Of a DNA stretch of 64,000 nucleotides, positions 40,653 through 49,204 are shown piece after piece; the stretch's first letter is position 1, and every line of letters begins with the position of its first letter. A program made the translations under genes and the position numbers. Source of the DNA: Chryseobacterium antibioticum (lineage in GTDB: Bacteria > Bacteroidota > Bacteroidia > Flavobacteriales > Weeksellaceae); NCBI RefSeq assembly GCF_012927325.1, contig NZ_JABBGI010000003.1, forward strand, positions 62,001 to 126,000, in the 5' to 3' direction. Below the pieces are notes generated by a model. That model worked only from the letters and a program-made list of their open reading frames with translations, was not told the DNA's origin and made no database searches.

Positions 40653-42167
40653 ATGGCAACAAAGGCACTTTTCAATACGGTCGTCAACTGGTTTATCCGC
40701 CAAAGGATAGATCAGATTCAGAATTTCATGGACCATCCGATTGAAACTCAGAAAGGTATACTCTTTTCTCAGCTGTTTCATGCTGAGGATACTGAATACG
40801 GCAAAGCATATGGCTTCAATTCAATTTCAAGCTACCAGGACTTTAAAAACAAGGTTCCGATCGTTACGTATGAAGATTTTGAGCCTTTTATTGAAAGAGC
40901 AAGACAGGGACACAAAGACGTAAGCTGGCCCGGATACATCAAGCATTTTGCCAAATCATCCGGAACCACAAACGCTAAGAGCAAATTCATCCCTATTTCC
41001 ACGGAAAGCCTGGAATACTGTCACATGAAGGCAGGAAAGGATATGGTTGCCATCTATGCCAATAACCATCCGGAAAACCAGTTATTCACCAATAAAAACC
41101 TGCGCTTGGGAGGCAGTTCTGAGCTCCACGCCGATTTCAACACCAAATTCGGGGATCTTTCTGCTATTTTAATTGATAATCTGCCTTTTTGGGTAGAGAT
41201 CACCACAACACCAAGCAAAAAGGTTTCCCTGATGTCTGAATGGGAAAGCAAGCTCAAAGCCATCACCTCTGAAGTGAAAAATGAAGATGTAGGAAGTATC
41301 CTTGGTGTACCCAGCTGGATGATGGTTCTTCTTCAAAGAGTTTTAAAAGAAACCGGAAGCGGAAGTATTTCTGAGCTCTGGCCCAATTTAGAGGTCTTTT
41401 TTCACGGTGGAATCAGTTTCAAGCCCTACAAGGACCAGTACAGACAGATCATCGGCAAAAAGATCAATTACTATGAGATTTACAATGCTTCTGAAGGCTT
41501 TTTCGGGATCCAGGACAGATCGGACAGCGATGAAATGCTTCTGATGCTGGATTATGGTATTTTTTATGAGTTCATTCCCATGGATCAGTTTCACTTTTCC
41601 AATCCGAAAGTGGTGAGCCTCGAAGATGTTGAAATAGGAAAAAACTACGCAATGGTGATTACTACCAACGGCGGACTGTGGAGATACCTGATCGGTGATA
41701 CTGTTATATTTACATCCATTAATCCTTTCAGAATAAAAATTACGGGAAGAACCAAGCATTATATCAATGCATTTGGGGAAGAACTGATGATCACCAATGT
41801 GGAATCTGCCCTTTCAAAAGCCTGCGAGGTGACCGGAGCAAGCATCACGGATTTTACAGGCGCTCCTATTTTCATGAAAGAGAACGAAGGCGGTGCCCAC
41901 GAGTGGATTTTCGAATTCAGCCATCATCCGGATGATCTGGACCGTTTTACCGATGCTTTTGATCACCATTTAAAAACGATCAATTCAGACTACGAAGCTA
42001 AAAGATACAATAATCTGACGTTGAGAAGACCCATCGTTCATATTGCAAAACCAGATCTTTTCTACCAGTGGCTGGAATCCAAAGGAAAACTGGGCGGGCA
42101 GAATAAAGTCCCGAGACTGAGTAATGACCGGGAATACATAGATCCTTTGCTGGAGCTTAATAAGTAA
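40653..42167 (+). CDS. GH3-family (auxin-responsive promoter family) acyl-adenylating enzyme
   Basis: Predicted ANL-type acyl-acid amido synthetase, 504 residues. Plant GH3 enzymes conjugate hormones to amino acids; bacterial members have no firm substrate. Seen: the ATP phosphate motif FAKSSGTTNAKSKFIP near 109-121, the second motif YNASEGFFGIQD, third motif GLWRYLIGDTVIFTS, and IKITGRTKHYINAFGEELM near the hinge. An intact, full-length enzyme with its own promoter and a terminator downstream. Confidence 0.9.
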   Translation: MATKALFNTVVNWFIRQRIDQIQNFMDHPIETQKGILFSQLFHAEDTEYGKAYGFNSISSYQDFKNKVPIVTYEDFEPFIERARQGHKDVSWPGYIKHFAKSSGTTNAKSKFIPISTESLEYCHMKAGKDMVAIYANNHPENQLFTNKNLRLGGSSELHADFNTKFGDLSAILIDNLPFWVEITTTPSKKVSLMSEWESKLKAITSEVKNEDVGSILGVPSWMMVLLQRVLKETGSGSISELWPNLEVFFHGGISFKPYKDQYRQIIGKKINYYEIYNASEGFFGIQDRSDSDEMLLMLDYGIFYEFIPMDQFHFSNPKVVSLEDVEIGKNYAMVITTNGGLWRYLIGDTVIFTSINPFRIKITGRTKHYINAFGEELMITNVESALSKACEVTGASITDFTGAPIFMKENEGGAHEWIFEFSHHPDDLDRFTDAFDHHLKTINSDYEAKRYNNLTLRRPIVHIAKPDLFYQWLESKGKLGGQNKVPRLSNDREYIDPLLELNK

Positions 42168-42177
42168 GGCATACAGA

Positions 42178-42280
42178 AAGGAAGCCTGATACTGGAAGAT
42201 GGAAGTTATTGAGGTCATAAAAACCAATATTCAGCTTTACAACTAGGGACAAATATAACTTCCCGCTCCCATCTTCTCTC
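42178..42280. repeat. GGAAGTTATT-type interspersed repeat, copy 1
   Basis: GGAAGCCTGATACTGGAAGA followed by TGGAAGTTATTGAGG on the left; ATAACTTCCCGCTCCCATCT on the right, inverted. Same family as 61441-61579. Confidence 0.6.
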
Positions 42281-42303
42281 ATCCATCAAAAAATTAGCAT
42301 AAA

Positions 42304-42333
42304 AAAACGCAATCAAAATTCTGATTGCGTTTT
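42304..42333. terminator. Bidirectional terminator between GH3 gene and minus-strand lipoprotein
   Basis: Perfect stem AAAACGCAATCA (42304-42315) with TGATTGCGTTTT (42322-42333), six-base loop. A's and T's flank it, suiting both convergent genes. Confidence 0.88.
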
Positions 42334-42351
42334 CTGTGTTTCAGTATTTCA

Positions 42352-42732
42352 CTATTTCTTTAAATCCTCCTTCAATTTCTTGGCTCCCTCTTCCACTTTG
42401 GCAGCGCCTTTTGCAGCGGCATCTTTCACATCTTGTCCGACTTCTTTTGCTCCGGCTTTGATGTCTTTTCCTGCTTTATTAAGGTCTTCCTTCGTTTTCT
42501 GTGCGGCATTGTCTATTTTGTTTCCGGCTTCATCTACTTTGGATTTTACATCCTGTTTAGCCTTGTCTATTTTAGCCGTATCTACAATCGGAGAAGGTGT
42601 TTCTGAAACGGTTGTCGTCGTAGTGGTTACTGATCCGTCAGCACCTTCAACCTGCTCTGTTTTAGTGGTAGATTTTGTACACGATACAGCAAATAATGCT
42701 ATGGCAGCTGCTGCTAAGATTTGTTTTTTCAT
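42352..42732 (-). CDS. Small lipoprotein with apolipoprotein/LEA-like helical repeats
   Basis: 126 residues. Lipobox FAVSC (Cys at 18) after MKKQILAAAAIAL, a Thr-rich linker (VTTTTTTVSETPSP), then about 70 residues of amphipathic helix with irregular 11-residue periodicity (KVDEAGNKIDNAAQKTKEDL, AGKDIKAGAKEVGQDVKDAA). Such helices occur in YtxH/LEA-like proteins and may bind membranes or act in stress. No enzyme motif. Last gene of the mutL operon, 39 bp after the previous one. Confidence 0.8.
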   Translation of the reverse strand: MKKQILAAAAIALFAVSCTKSTTKTEQVEGADGSVTTTTTTVSETPSPIVDTAKIDKAKQDVKSKVDEAGNKIDNAAQKTKEDLNKAGKDIKAGAKEVGQDVKDAAAKGAAKVEEGAKKLKEDLKK

Positions 42733-42771
42733 ATTTTATATTTTTAAAATGTTTTTTTATGTGAGTAAGCG

Positions 42772-43134
42772 TTACTTGGTCTTCGTTCCATTGGCCGGCG
42801 GAGTGTCAGAAACGGTCTGCTTCTTTTCTGCTTCCGTCTTTTTCTTTTCCTCTTCCAATTTCTTTTTGTTTTCTTTTTCCAGCTCTTCCTTCAGCTTTTG
42901 TTCTTCTTTTTGTAGTTTTTCAGCTTGTTTTATCGAATCCTGATATTTTTGCGAAGACATTCTGATCTGGCGGACAATATCTACTGATGTTGCTCCTGCT
43001 GAAAATGAGTCTACAGCTACCGTATCATAGTGGATTTTCATCTCCTGATATGCTGCAAAACCTGGCGTTTCTTTCTTTGAACAGGCCATCAACAACAGGG
43101 ATACAATAAAAACCACAGACAGTAAATTTTTCAT
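42772..43134 (-). CDS. Small lipoprotein with charged coiled coil
   Basis: 120 residues. Signal MKNLLSVVFIVSLLLMAC gives a lipobox (LMAC), then a short folded-looking part (AYQEMKIHYDTVAVDSFSAG) and a Glu/Lys coiled coil (KLQKEEQKLKEELEKENKKK). No family recognised. It begins 4 bp after the EEP hydrolase gene, so it is cotranscribed and probably cotranslated. Confidence 0.78.
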   Translation of the reverse strand: MKNLLSVVFIVSLLLMACSKKETPGFAAYQEMKIHYDTVAVDSFSAGATSVDIVRQIRMSSQKYQDSIKQAEKLQKEEQKLKEELEKENKKKLEEEKKKTEAEKKQTVSDTPPANGTKTK

Positions 43135-43138
43135 GGAA

Positions 43139-44113
43139 CTAATTTAGTAGAAATTCTGCAATTACAGGATAATGATCCGATAATTTTACAGACTGATCTA
43201 CCTTATAACTTAAAGGGATGATCGATTTTGAAGTGAATATATAATCAATTCTCAAGGGGACCTTATAGTCATGGAAACTTGTAGAAGATCCATTTCCTAC
43301 TGTCAGGAAGGCATCCTGCAGATCTTTTCCCAGATTATAATATTCGTAGGAATTAGGCACAGAATTAAAGTCACCCGCCAGAATCACCGGATAAGGTGAA
43401 AAATCAATTACTTTTCTGATCTTTCTGATCTGATCTTCATGGGCCTGAAAAGTAGGTGTCATATGGGAAATAAGGTTAGCAATTTTACCTCCTTCTTTTG
43501 CAAAGCCATCAAATTTAAGCATTGATTTATGCAGTCTGAAAGGCTCCAGATATACATTGACTACTCTTATGATCTTTCCATTGATATCTACATCGGCATA
43601 GAAAGAGTTGCCCCTTGCTTTATCTTCAATCAGCTGTTCTTGTCTTAAAATCTTATGTTTTGTCTTCAGAATGACTGAAGGATATTTTACCATATCCTTG
43701 CTTATCGCTCTGTTGGTATCTTTTTCCTGAACCAAAATAATATCGGCATCTTGGTCCTGGATGTATTTTTTCACCTTTTCCCAGCCGAAATCTCCGTATT
43801 TTACATTAAACGTAAGAACTTTGATATCTCTTATCGATTTTAAACTTTCTGTTTTTGGGGAAAAATTGACCCATCGTCTTACCGGGTTGTAAAAAAGAAG
43901 CAGCCCAAAAGCAAAAGCAATGGCTATTTTCTTTCTTTTAAGGGCCCAAACCATCGTTAAAAGAAAATATACTATGATCAGATAGGGAAAGCCTAGGGAA
44001 AGAAGATTCAGAGAGCCCATAAAATTAGGCGGAATCCACGCATTCCCCAATGTGCACAACAGCAACACGGCAACAACAATATGAACAAATAGTAATAACT
44101 GGCTCGGCTTCAT
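43139..44113 (-). CDS. Membrane-anchored endonuclease/exonuclease/phosphatase-family protein, copy 2
   Basis: EEP-superfamily hydrolase of unknown substrate, 324 residues from the ATG at 44113. That start is chosen because it aligns with the paralogue upstream (MKPSQLLLFVHIVVAV against MKVFRLIILILHVG). Three TM helices occupy the first 85 residues; the catalytic domain follows with IKVLTFNVKYGDF, DADIILVQEKD, the VNVYLEPFRLHKSM segment, ILAGDFNSVPNSYEYYNLG, RIDYIFTSKSI and the final SDHYPVIAEF. The metal and catalytic residues (N, E, DFN, H) are all present. It probably acts on the outer face of the inner membrane. Confidence 0.9.
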   Translation of the reverse strand: MKPSQLLLFVHIVVAVLLLCTLGNAWIPPNFMGSLNLLSLGFPYLIIVYFLLTMVWALKRKKIAIAFAFGLLLFYNPVRRWVNFSPKTESLKSIRDIKVLTFNVKYGDFGWEKVKKYIQDQDADIILVQEKDTNRAISKDMVKYPSVILKTKHKILRQEQLIEDKARGNSFYADVDINGKIIRVVNVYLEPFRLHKSMLKFDGFAKEGGKIANLISHMTPTFQAHEDQIRKIRKVIDFSPYPVILAGDFNSVPNSYEYYNLGKDLQDAFLTVGNGSSTSFHDYKVPLRIDYIFTSKSIIPLSYKVDQSVKLSDHYPVIAEFLLN

Positions 44114-44191
44114 GAAATAACAATCTAGGTACGACTTTCTCTTCATCAAAAACCCTACCAAGCACTAAAGCTTTAACTAATTTTATGATTA

Positions 44192-45181
44192 TTAGTGATT
44201 TAGTGAAAATGTTGCCACCACAGGATAATGATCTGAAAGCTTTACAGTTCGGTCTACTTTATAGCTCACCGGCTGTATGGTTTTTGATGTAAAAATATAG
44301 TCGATCCTGATCGGGAATTTATAGTCGTGGAAACTGGTAGCACTTCCTTTTCCCGCTTTTACAAAGGCGTCTTCCAGCCCATCAGCTAAATGGTAATACT
44401 CGTAAGAATTGGGAACAGAATTAAGATCTCCTGCAATAATGACGGGATAAGGAGAAGTTTCAATGGCTTCTTTGATGGTACCTACCTGATCCTGATGCTT
44501 TTTAAAAACAGGAATAAGTCTTTTAACAATATTTTTCAATTTTTGCTCGTCCTCTTCTTTCACCCCATCTAATTTAACCATTCCTTTTTCGAATTTAAAA
44601 GGCTCCAGATAGATATTGATGAAACGGTATATTTTTCCTTTAATTTCAATATCTGTTTGAGAAGCATATGCATTATTAGTCTCTAAATCACTCTTGATCA
44701 ACTCTTTAGATTCTATCAGTTTATGTTTTGAAAAGACTTTTAAGACTCCGTTCTCACCACTTTTTTCCATCCCTTTCACCGAAACCTTACTTCCGGATTC
44801 CTGTAACAGAACAACATCAGCATCGGCACTGTTCAGGTATTTTTCAATGTCTGTGGCTCCCAACAAACCTGCCTTGACATTAAAAGAAATGATTTTCAGA
44901 TCGGCAGTTTCTTTTTTATCAGAAGAAAAACTCACCCATCTTTGTACAGGATTCATAAAGATAAGGCCCGCCAGCATAAACGCAAAAGTTCTCTTTTTCC
45001 AGCTGAAAAGCCAAAAAAGCGTAAATACAGCATATATAATAATAAAGATAGGAAACCCTAAAGAAAGCAGATTGAACCACGGAAATATTTTAGGTGGAAC
45101 ATAGGCATTCATTAAAGTACCGAGCAGCAGGAACAAAATACCCACATGCAGGATCAGTATGATAAGACGGAAAACTTTCAC
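44192..45181 (-). CDS. Membrane-anchored endonuclease/exonuclease/phosphatase-family protein, copy 1
   Basis: Tandem paralogue of the next gene, 329 residues. No ATG fits: a GTG at 45181 gives MKVFRLIILILHVGILFLLL, aligned with copy 2 and 7 bp after the rhomboid stop; a longer TTG start would reach into the rhomboid gene. N-terminal TM helices precede the EEP domain: LKIISFNVKAGLL, DADVVLLQESG, INIYLEPFKFEKGM, IIAGDLNSVPNSYEYYHL, RIDYIFTSKTIQPVSYKVD, SDHYPVVATF. Here DLN replaces the more usual DFN. The substrate is unknown; relatives include lipid phosphodiesterases and nucleases. Confidence 0.88.
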   Translation of the reverse strand: MKVFRLIILILHVGILFLLLGTLMNAYVPPKIFPWFNLLSLGFPIFIIIYAVFTLFWLFSWKKRTFAFMLAGLIFMNPVQRWVSFSSDKKETADLKIISFNVKAGLLGATDIEKYLNSADADVVLLQESGSKVSVKGMEKSGENGVLKVFSKHKLIESKELIKSDLETNNAYASQTDIEIKGKIYRFINIYLEPFKFEKGMVKLDGVKEEDEQKLKNIVKRLIPVFKKHQDQVGTIKEAIETSPYPVIIAGDLNSVPNSYEYYHLADGLEDAFVKAGKGSATSFHDYKFPIRIDYIFTSKTIQPVSYKVDRTVKLSDHYPVVATFSLNH

Positions 45182-45188
45182 AGAATTT

Positions 45189-45917
45189 TTAATTGAATCT
45201 ATACAGATGTTTTTTCCATATCCTTGCAAGAATCCAGCCAACTAATGCCCCTCCAACGTGAGCCAGGTGAGCAATACCACCTCCGTTACCGGAAACGCCC
45301 AGATAGACAGAAACTACAATGACGATAGGCATCAGATATTTTACCTTTATGGGAACCGGGATAAACATCATCATAATTTTGGAATCGGGATAAAGGGTAG
45401 CAAAGGCTGCCACAACTCCGAAGATAGCTCCCGAAGCACCTACCATAGGTGTTGCTACAATCCCTTTAAAACTCTCCAACAACTCTTTTTGCTTAAGAAC
45501 GGATGCTGCATCTCCACTAAAACCTACGCTTGCTCCGGATAGATAGGCATTGACATTGAACCCAAGCTGCTGCAATTCATTTGTAAGCTGCTGGGCTTCA
45601 ACAAAATTCCATAAATTAAAAAGGAAGAAAGCTCCCAATCCGCTTAGGAAGTAAAGGATCAGATACTTTTTCTCACCCAAAGCCTGCTCCAGGATAGGTC
45701 CGAAACTGTACAATGTCAGCATATTAAACAGAATATGCATAATGCTTCCATGCATAAACATGTGCGTAATGATCTGCCATGAATGGAAAAACGGAGAAAA
45801 AGGGTAAAATCCGGCAAGATAACCGATTACCTGATTTCCAAGAAAGTAAGTCCCAATGAATACGATGACATTGATAATGATAATATTCCTGGTGATGGGC
45901 GGTATATTGTTAAACAT
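45189..45917 (-). CDS. Rhomboid family intramembrane serine protease
   Basis: Cleaves TM substrates within the inner membrane. Seen in 242 residues: the second-helix HMFMHGSIMHILFNMLTLYS with the conserved His and Asn, catalytic Ser in MVGASGAIFGVVAA (GxSG), and catalytic His in LAHVGGALVGWILA. About six TM helices. It starts 2 bp after mutL, so the mutL-rhomboid pair is probably translationally coupled. The long loop between helices (AQQLTNELQQLGFNVNAYLS) is larger than in E. coli GlpG. Confidence 0.93.
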   Translation of the reverse strand: MFNNIPPITRNIIIINVIVFIGTYFLGNQVIGYLAGFYPFSPFFHSWQIITHMFMHGSIMHILFNMLTLYSFGPILEQALGEKKYLILYFLSGLGAFFLFNLWNFVEAQQLTNELQQLGFNVNAYLSGASVGFSGDAASVLKQKELLESFKGIVATPMVGASGAIFGVVAAFATLYPDSKIMMMFIPVPIKVKYLMPIVIVVSVYLGVSGNGGGIAHLAHVGGALVGWILARIWKKHLYRFN

Positions 45918-45919
45918 TT

Positions 45920-47716
45920 TTAAAACTTGTTTTTAAAATCATTAAACGGAACTTCATAAAAACATCTTTTGCCATCCGGTAAAAATTCCGGGAAGCCTAA
46001 AGCTGTAAAATCTTTGATGACCTGTTCCGCATCTTTTTTATAGATAAAATCAAACCTCGATTTCGAATGCATTTTGCTCCACTGGTTCAGATAATACTGC
46101 ATAAATTCCTCTTCGCTCTTATATTCCAGGATCTCAAAAAGGTTTTCCAGGAACTTCATAGCCTGGGTTTCTTTCAGTCCCTCAGGCAACGCATCTATTC
46201 TCAGCACGCTTTCATGTGCAATTTTCATGTCAAACCCGAGTTCCGGAAGAAATTTTTTGAAAGAATTGTATTTATTCTTCTCTATTTCGTTCATATGATA
46301 CTCCAGGGAAAACAGAAGAGAATGGCTGTTTGGGTTGATATTGAGATTGCTTTTCCTTGACGTTTTGTTATTTTCAGCAACAACCAGTCTGTGCATTCTT
46401 CCCAAATCCAGCATCAGGGTTACGTCTCCTTTATTGAAAAGCCAGTACCCGTTCGGCAACCTCATCAGGTCTTCATCGAAATCTTCGTCTTCAAATAAAT
46501 TGATCTTCGACGGTTCTGCGGTGATATTCTGGTGGTACATTTCCGTAAGATTCTGAATCTCTTCCGGACGTACATTCCTTTCTTCAATAAATGGATTGTA
46601 GTCTTTGTCCACAATAATTTCAGGCATCTTGATCATCCCGCCGCCACCGTTTCCTTTGCTTGGAAAAGGCTTATTCATCATCGCATCCATTTCCGGATCT
46701 TTATCAAAATCAAGACTCGGGGAAACGTTATAAATTCCCAGAGATCTTTTAATGGTGGAACGAAGCAGGGCAAAGATCAGGTGTTCGTCTTCAAACTTCA
46801 CCTCTGTCTTTTGAGGATGGATATTCACATCTATTTTTTCCGGATCCATTTCCAGATAGAGGAAAAATGTAGGAACATAGCCCGGCTGAAGCAGCCCCTC
46901 AAAAGCTTCCTGAACTGCTTTATTAAAATATGGGCTTCTGAAATACCTTCCGTTGACGAAAAGAAACTGCTCTCCTCTCGATTTTTTAGCGCCTTCAGGT
47001 TTAGCCACAAATCCATGAAGCTTACACCAGATAATATCTTCTTTGATAGGAATCAGCTGCGGCTGCAGTTTGCGTCCGAAGACATCTACAATACGCTGCA
47101 TCTGGCTTCCTTTTCTCAGTCTGAAAACGGCTTCATCATCATGAAACAGAGAAAACTCCAGGTTTTCATGCGCTAATGCCACACGCTGGAATTCATCAAT
47201 GACATGTCTGAATTCAACATTATTATTTTTAAGGAATTTTCTTCTGGCCGGAACATTGTAAAAAAGGTTCTTCACCAGGAAATTAGATCCGTCTACGGTC
47301 TGTATCGGGTCCTGAAACTGAAAGACTCCGCCTTCAATGTAGATATTGGTTCCGATCTTGGCATCATTCTGCTTTGTTCGCAGTTCAACCTGTGAAACCG
47401 CAGCAATAGAAGCCAAAGCTTCCCCCCTGAATCCTTTGGTCGAGATCTTAAAAATATCTTCCGTTCCTTTGATCTTTGACGTAGCATGTCTTTCAAACGC
47501 CATTCTGGCATCGGTCTCAGACATTCCTTTACCATCGTCTACCACCTGAATCAGGTTTTTTCCGGCATCCCTGATAATCAATTCTATCTTGGACGCTTCG
47601 GCATCAATCGCATTTTCCAAAAGTTCTTTCACAATGGACGCAGGTCTCTGCACCACTTCCCCTGCCGCAATTTGGTTAGCTACATGATCCGGTAAAAGCT
47701 GAATAATATCTGACAT
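45920..47716 (-). CDS. mutL: DNA mismatch repair protein MutL
   Basis: GHKL ATPase coordinating mismatch repair. The ATG at 47716 (MSDIIQLLPDHVANQIAAGE) gives 598 residues; 15 bp more upstream code would be outside the promoter-proximal start. Seen: GEVVQRPASIVKELLENAID, DDGKGMSETDARMAFERHAT, GFRGEALASIAAVSQV, FYNVPARRKFLKN and DVNIHPQKTEVKFEDEH. The C-terminal dimerisation half lacks an obvious DQHAxxER endonuclease motif, its expected site reading MVVAENNKTSRKSNL-like sequence, so nuclease activity is doubtful. Confidence 0.95.
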   Translation of the reverse strand: MSDIIQLLPDHVANQIAAGEVVQRPASIVKELLENAIDAEASKIELIIRDAGKNLIQVVDDGKGMSETDARMAFERHATSKIKGTEDIFKISTKGFRGEALASIAAVSQVELRTKQNDAKIGTNIYIEGGVFQFQDPIQTVDGSNFLVKNLFYNVPARRKFLKNNNVEFRHVIDEFQRVALAHENLEFSLFHDDEAVFRLRKGSQMQRIVDVFGRKLQPQLIPIKEDIIWCKLHGFVAKPEGAKKSRGEQFLFVNGRYFRSPYFNKAVQEAFEGLLQPGYVPTFFLYLEMDPEKIDVNIHPQKTEVKFEDEHLIFALLRSTIKRSLGIYNVSPSLDFDKDPEMDAMMNKPFPSKGNGGGGMIKMPEIIVDKDYNPFIEERNVRPEEIQNLTEMYHQNITAEPSKINLFEDEDFDEDLMRLPNGYWLFNKGDVTLMLDLGRMHRLVVAENNKTSRKSNLNINPNSHSLLFSLEYHMNEIEKNKYNSFKKFLPELGFDMKIAHESVLRIDALPEGLKETQAMKFLENLFEILEYKSEEEFMQYYLNQWSKMHSKSRFDFIYKKDAEQVIKDFTALGFPEFLPDGKRCFYEVPFNDFKNKF

Positions 47717-47734
47717 AAAACGTGTAATCAACTT

Positions 47735-47742
47735 ACAAAAAT
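47735..47742 (-). promoter_or_regulatory. -7 promoter box of the mutL operon
   Basis: The minus strand reads TATTTTTG, 18 nt upstream of the mutL ATG. Confidence 0.65.
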
Positions 47743-47882
47743 AGTCAATGGAAACGGGAATTAAAACAATAAACCCGTGAATTAAAATTTAATTATCAAC
47801 ATTTTAATCACAATTTGCCGTCCAGTTCTATTTTTATCCCTGACAAAGGAAAAAAACATTGAAAAGGGACTGATGCTTCTTT

Positions 47883-48048
47883 GACGCAAAGTTTAATGAT
47901 GAATTGCTTTAATTTTCAGTTGGCAAAGAGATGTAGCTACGCCACTGACTAAGCTGCTGGATAACACGTACGCTTAGTCGAATCAATGAAATTGATTCCT
48001 TCTTTGCAGGCTTAAAAGCTAAAAGGCTTTATTATCAATCTTTGCGTT
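47883..48048. repeat. ACGCAAAG...CTTTGCGT element, unit 1 of a tandem pair
   Basis: It begins GACGCAAAG and ends CTTTGCGTT, terminal inverted repeats. The interior carries GCAAAGAGATGTAGCTACGC at 47923, then CACTGACTAAGC, and CTTTGCAGGCTTAAA near 48002. No coding frame is visible. Confidence 0.7.
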
Positions 48049-48066
48049 TAAATATGTTTGTTTTTT

Positions 48067-48219
48067 AACGCAAAGATTAAAGGTGACATGCCCGAAGTTT
48101 AAGCTGAGCAAAGAGATGTGGCTTCGCCACTGAATAAGCCACTGAATAATACATCTGTCTGGTTGATTCAAACTTTACAGGCTTAAATATGAACAGGTTT
48201 AAGTCAACCTTTGTGTTAA
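48067..48219. repeat. ACGCAAAG...CTTTGTGT element, unit 2 of a tandem pair
   Basis: Degenerate second copy: starts AACGCAAAG, core GCAAAGAGATGTGGCTTCGC at 48108, then CACTGAATAAGC, ends CTTTGTGTTAA. Order and spacing match unit 1, although the flanks have diverged. Confidence 0.7.
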
Positions 48220-48253
48220 ATGATAACATATTTAAAATTTTGTGTTTTAATAA

Positions 48254-48291
48254 ACAAAAAACACCCCTTTTCTACCATCGAAAAGGGATGT
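48254..48291 (-). terminator. Terminator of the DUF1275 operon
   Basis: ACACCCCTTTTC (48261-48272) pairs with GAAAAGGGATGT (48280-48291, one wobble); on the minus strand the stem is followed by TTTTTTG. Confidence 0.85.
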
Positions 48292-48343
48292 CTCACAGCT
48301 AGTTTACACAAAAATAATACTGATATTTATTTTATTTCTTCGC

Positions 48344-49171
48344 TTATTCATCAAAGACAAGCCTTCTTTTTTCTTTTCTTTTTGGAATTCCATGGACCTT
48401 GTCATACAAATAGGCCAACACAGTGGGCTTTTTATAAATCCTGCTGTAGCGATATTTGGTATTAAAGTGTCTCATATGAATTTTATAGGCATCATAACCG
48501 ATGACAATTAAAAGACAAAGGCTGATCACATAAAATACCCTGAACTCAAGATAATAATAAGTAAGTCCCGAGAACACCGCTCCTAAAACATAGGCCGCCA
48601 TAATACTCGTCAGCAGCTTAGCTCTTGCAATCAGTTCGCCACTCTTTCTGTATTTCTTTTTCGTAAACATCGAAAGCAGAATTCCAAGGTCGGTAGTGGT
48701 ACCTGTAAGGTGGGTAGTTTTCACCGAGAAATTGGAGATACTTGCGGTAAGACCATTCTGAAGGCCGGTTGCAAAAAGCATCAGCGCTACCAGATATTCT
48801 GTTTCTTCCAGTGTTTTCTGATAATAAAACTGTCCATATATCCCGACAAACAATAAACATATGATTTCCAGCACAATTGGCATGGAGTGGGCAAAATACT
48901 TACTCTTTTTATTGAAGTTGATGACAATAAAGTTAGACAGAAAGCTTCCGAAGAAGAACAGGAAAATCCAGGCTCCTACTACGGCCACCTGCGTCCAGTT
49001 TCCTTTACTGATTTCCGCCGCCAATATGGCATAATGTCCTGTTACGTTGGACGTAAAAGAGAGAAATATTAGCAGGGAGGCAATATTTATAGTACCTGCA
49101 GTGAATGCAGTCAGCGTCCCCAATCTGATATTGTCTCCCAACGTTCGGCTGTTACTATAATTTCTTAACAT
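48344..49171 (-). CDS. DUF1275 (YoaK-family) membrane protein
   Basis: Polytopic inner-membrane protein, 275 residues, about six or seven TM helices. The DUF1275 marks are visible: a start helix with GTLTAFTAGTINIASLLIFL, SFTSNVTGHYAILAAEISKG, and ATGLQNGLTASISNFSVKTT followed by HLTGTTTDLGILLS. Transport function is suspected but the substrate is unknown. The basic C-terminal tail (HMRHFNTKYRYSRIYKKPTV) is cytoplasmic by the positive-inside rule. It starts 33 bp after the 49205 gene, in an operon. Confidence 0.88.
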   Translation of the reverse strand: MLRNYSNSRTLGDNIRLGTLTAFTAGTINIASLLIFLSFTSNVTGHYAILAAEISKGNWTQVAVVGAWIFLFFFGSFLSNFIVINFNKKSKYFAHSMPIVLEIICLLFVGIYGQFYYQKTLEETEYLVALMLFATGLQNGLTASISNFSVKTTHLTGTTTDLGILLSMFTKKKYRKSGELIARAKLLTSIMAAYVLGAVFSGLTYYYLEFRVFYVISLCLLIVIGYDAYKIHMRHFNTKYRYSRIYKKPTVLAYLYDKVHGIPKRKEKRRLVFDE

Positions 49172-49204
49172 TTTTTTATTTTTTAGTATTGTGTTTATTA
49201 ATTT

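Noticed and set aside
42380..42943. 187-codon plus-strand frame across the two lipoprotein genes
   Set aside because: It spans the gap between two well-formed minus-strand lipoproteins and is Ser/Phe-rich, as expected from the antisense of Lys/Glu-rich helices.
46532..47176. 214-codon plus-strand frame inside mutL
   Set aside because: Antisense shadow of conserved MutL sequence.
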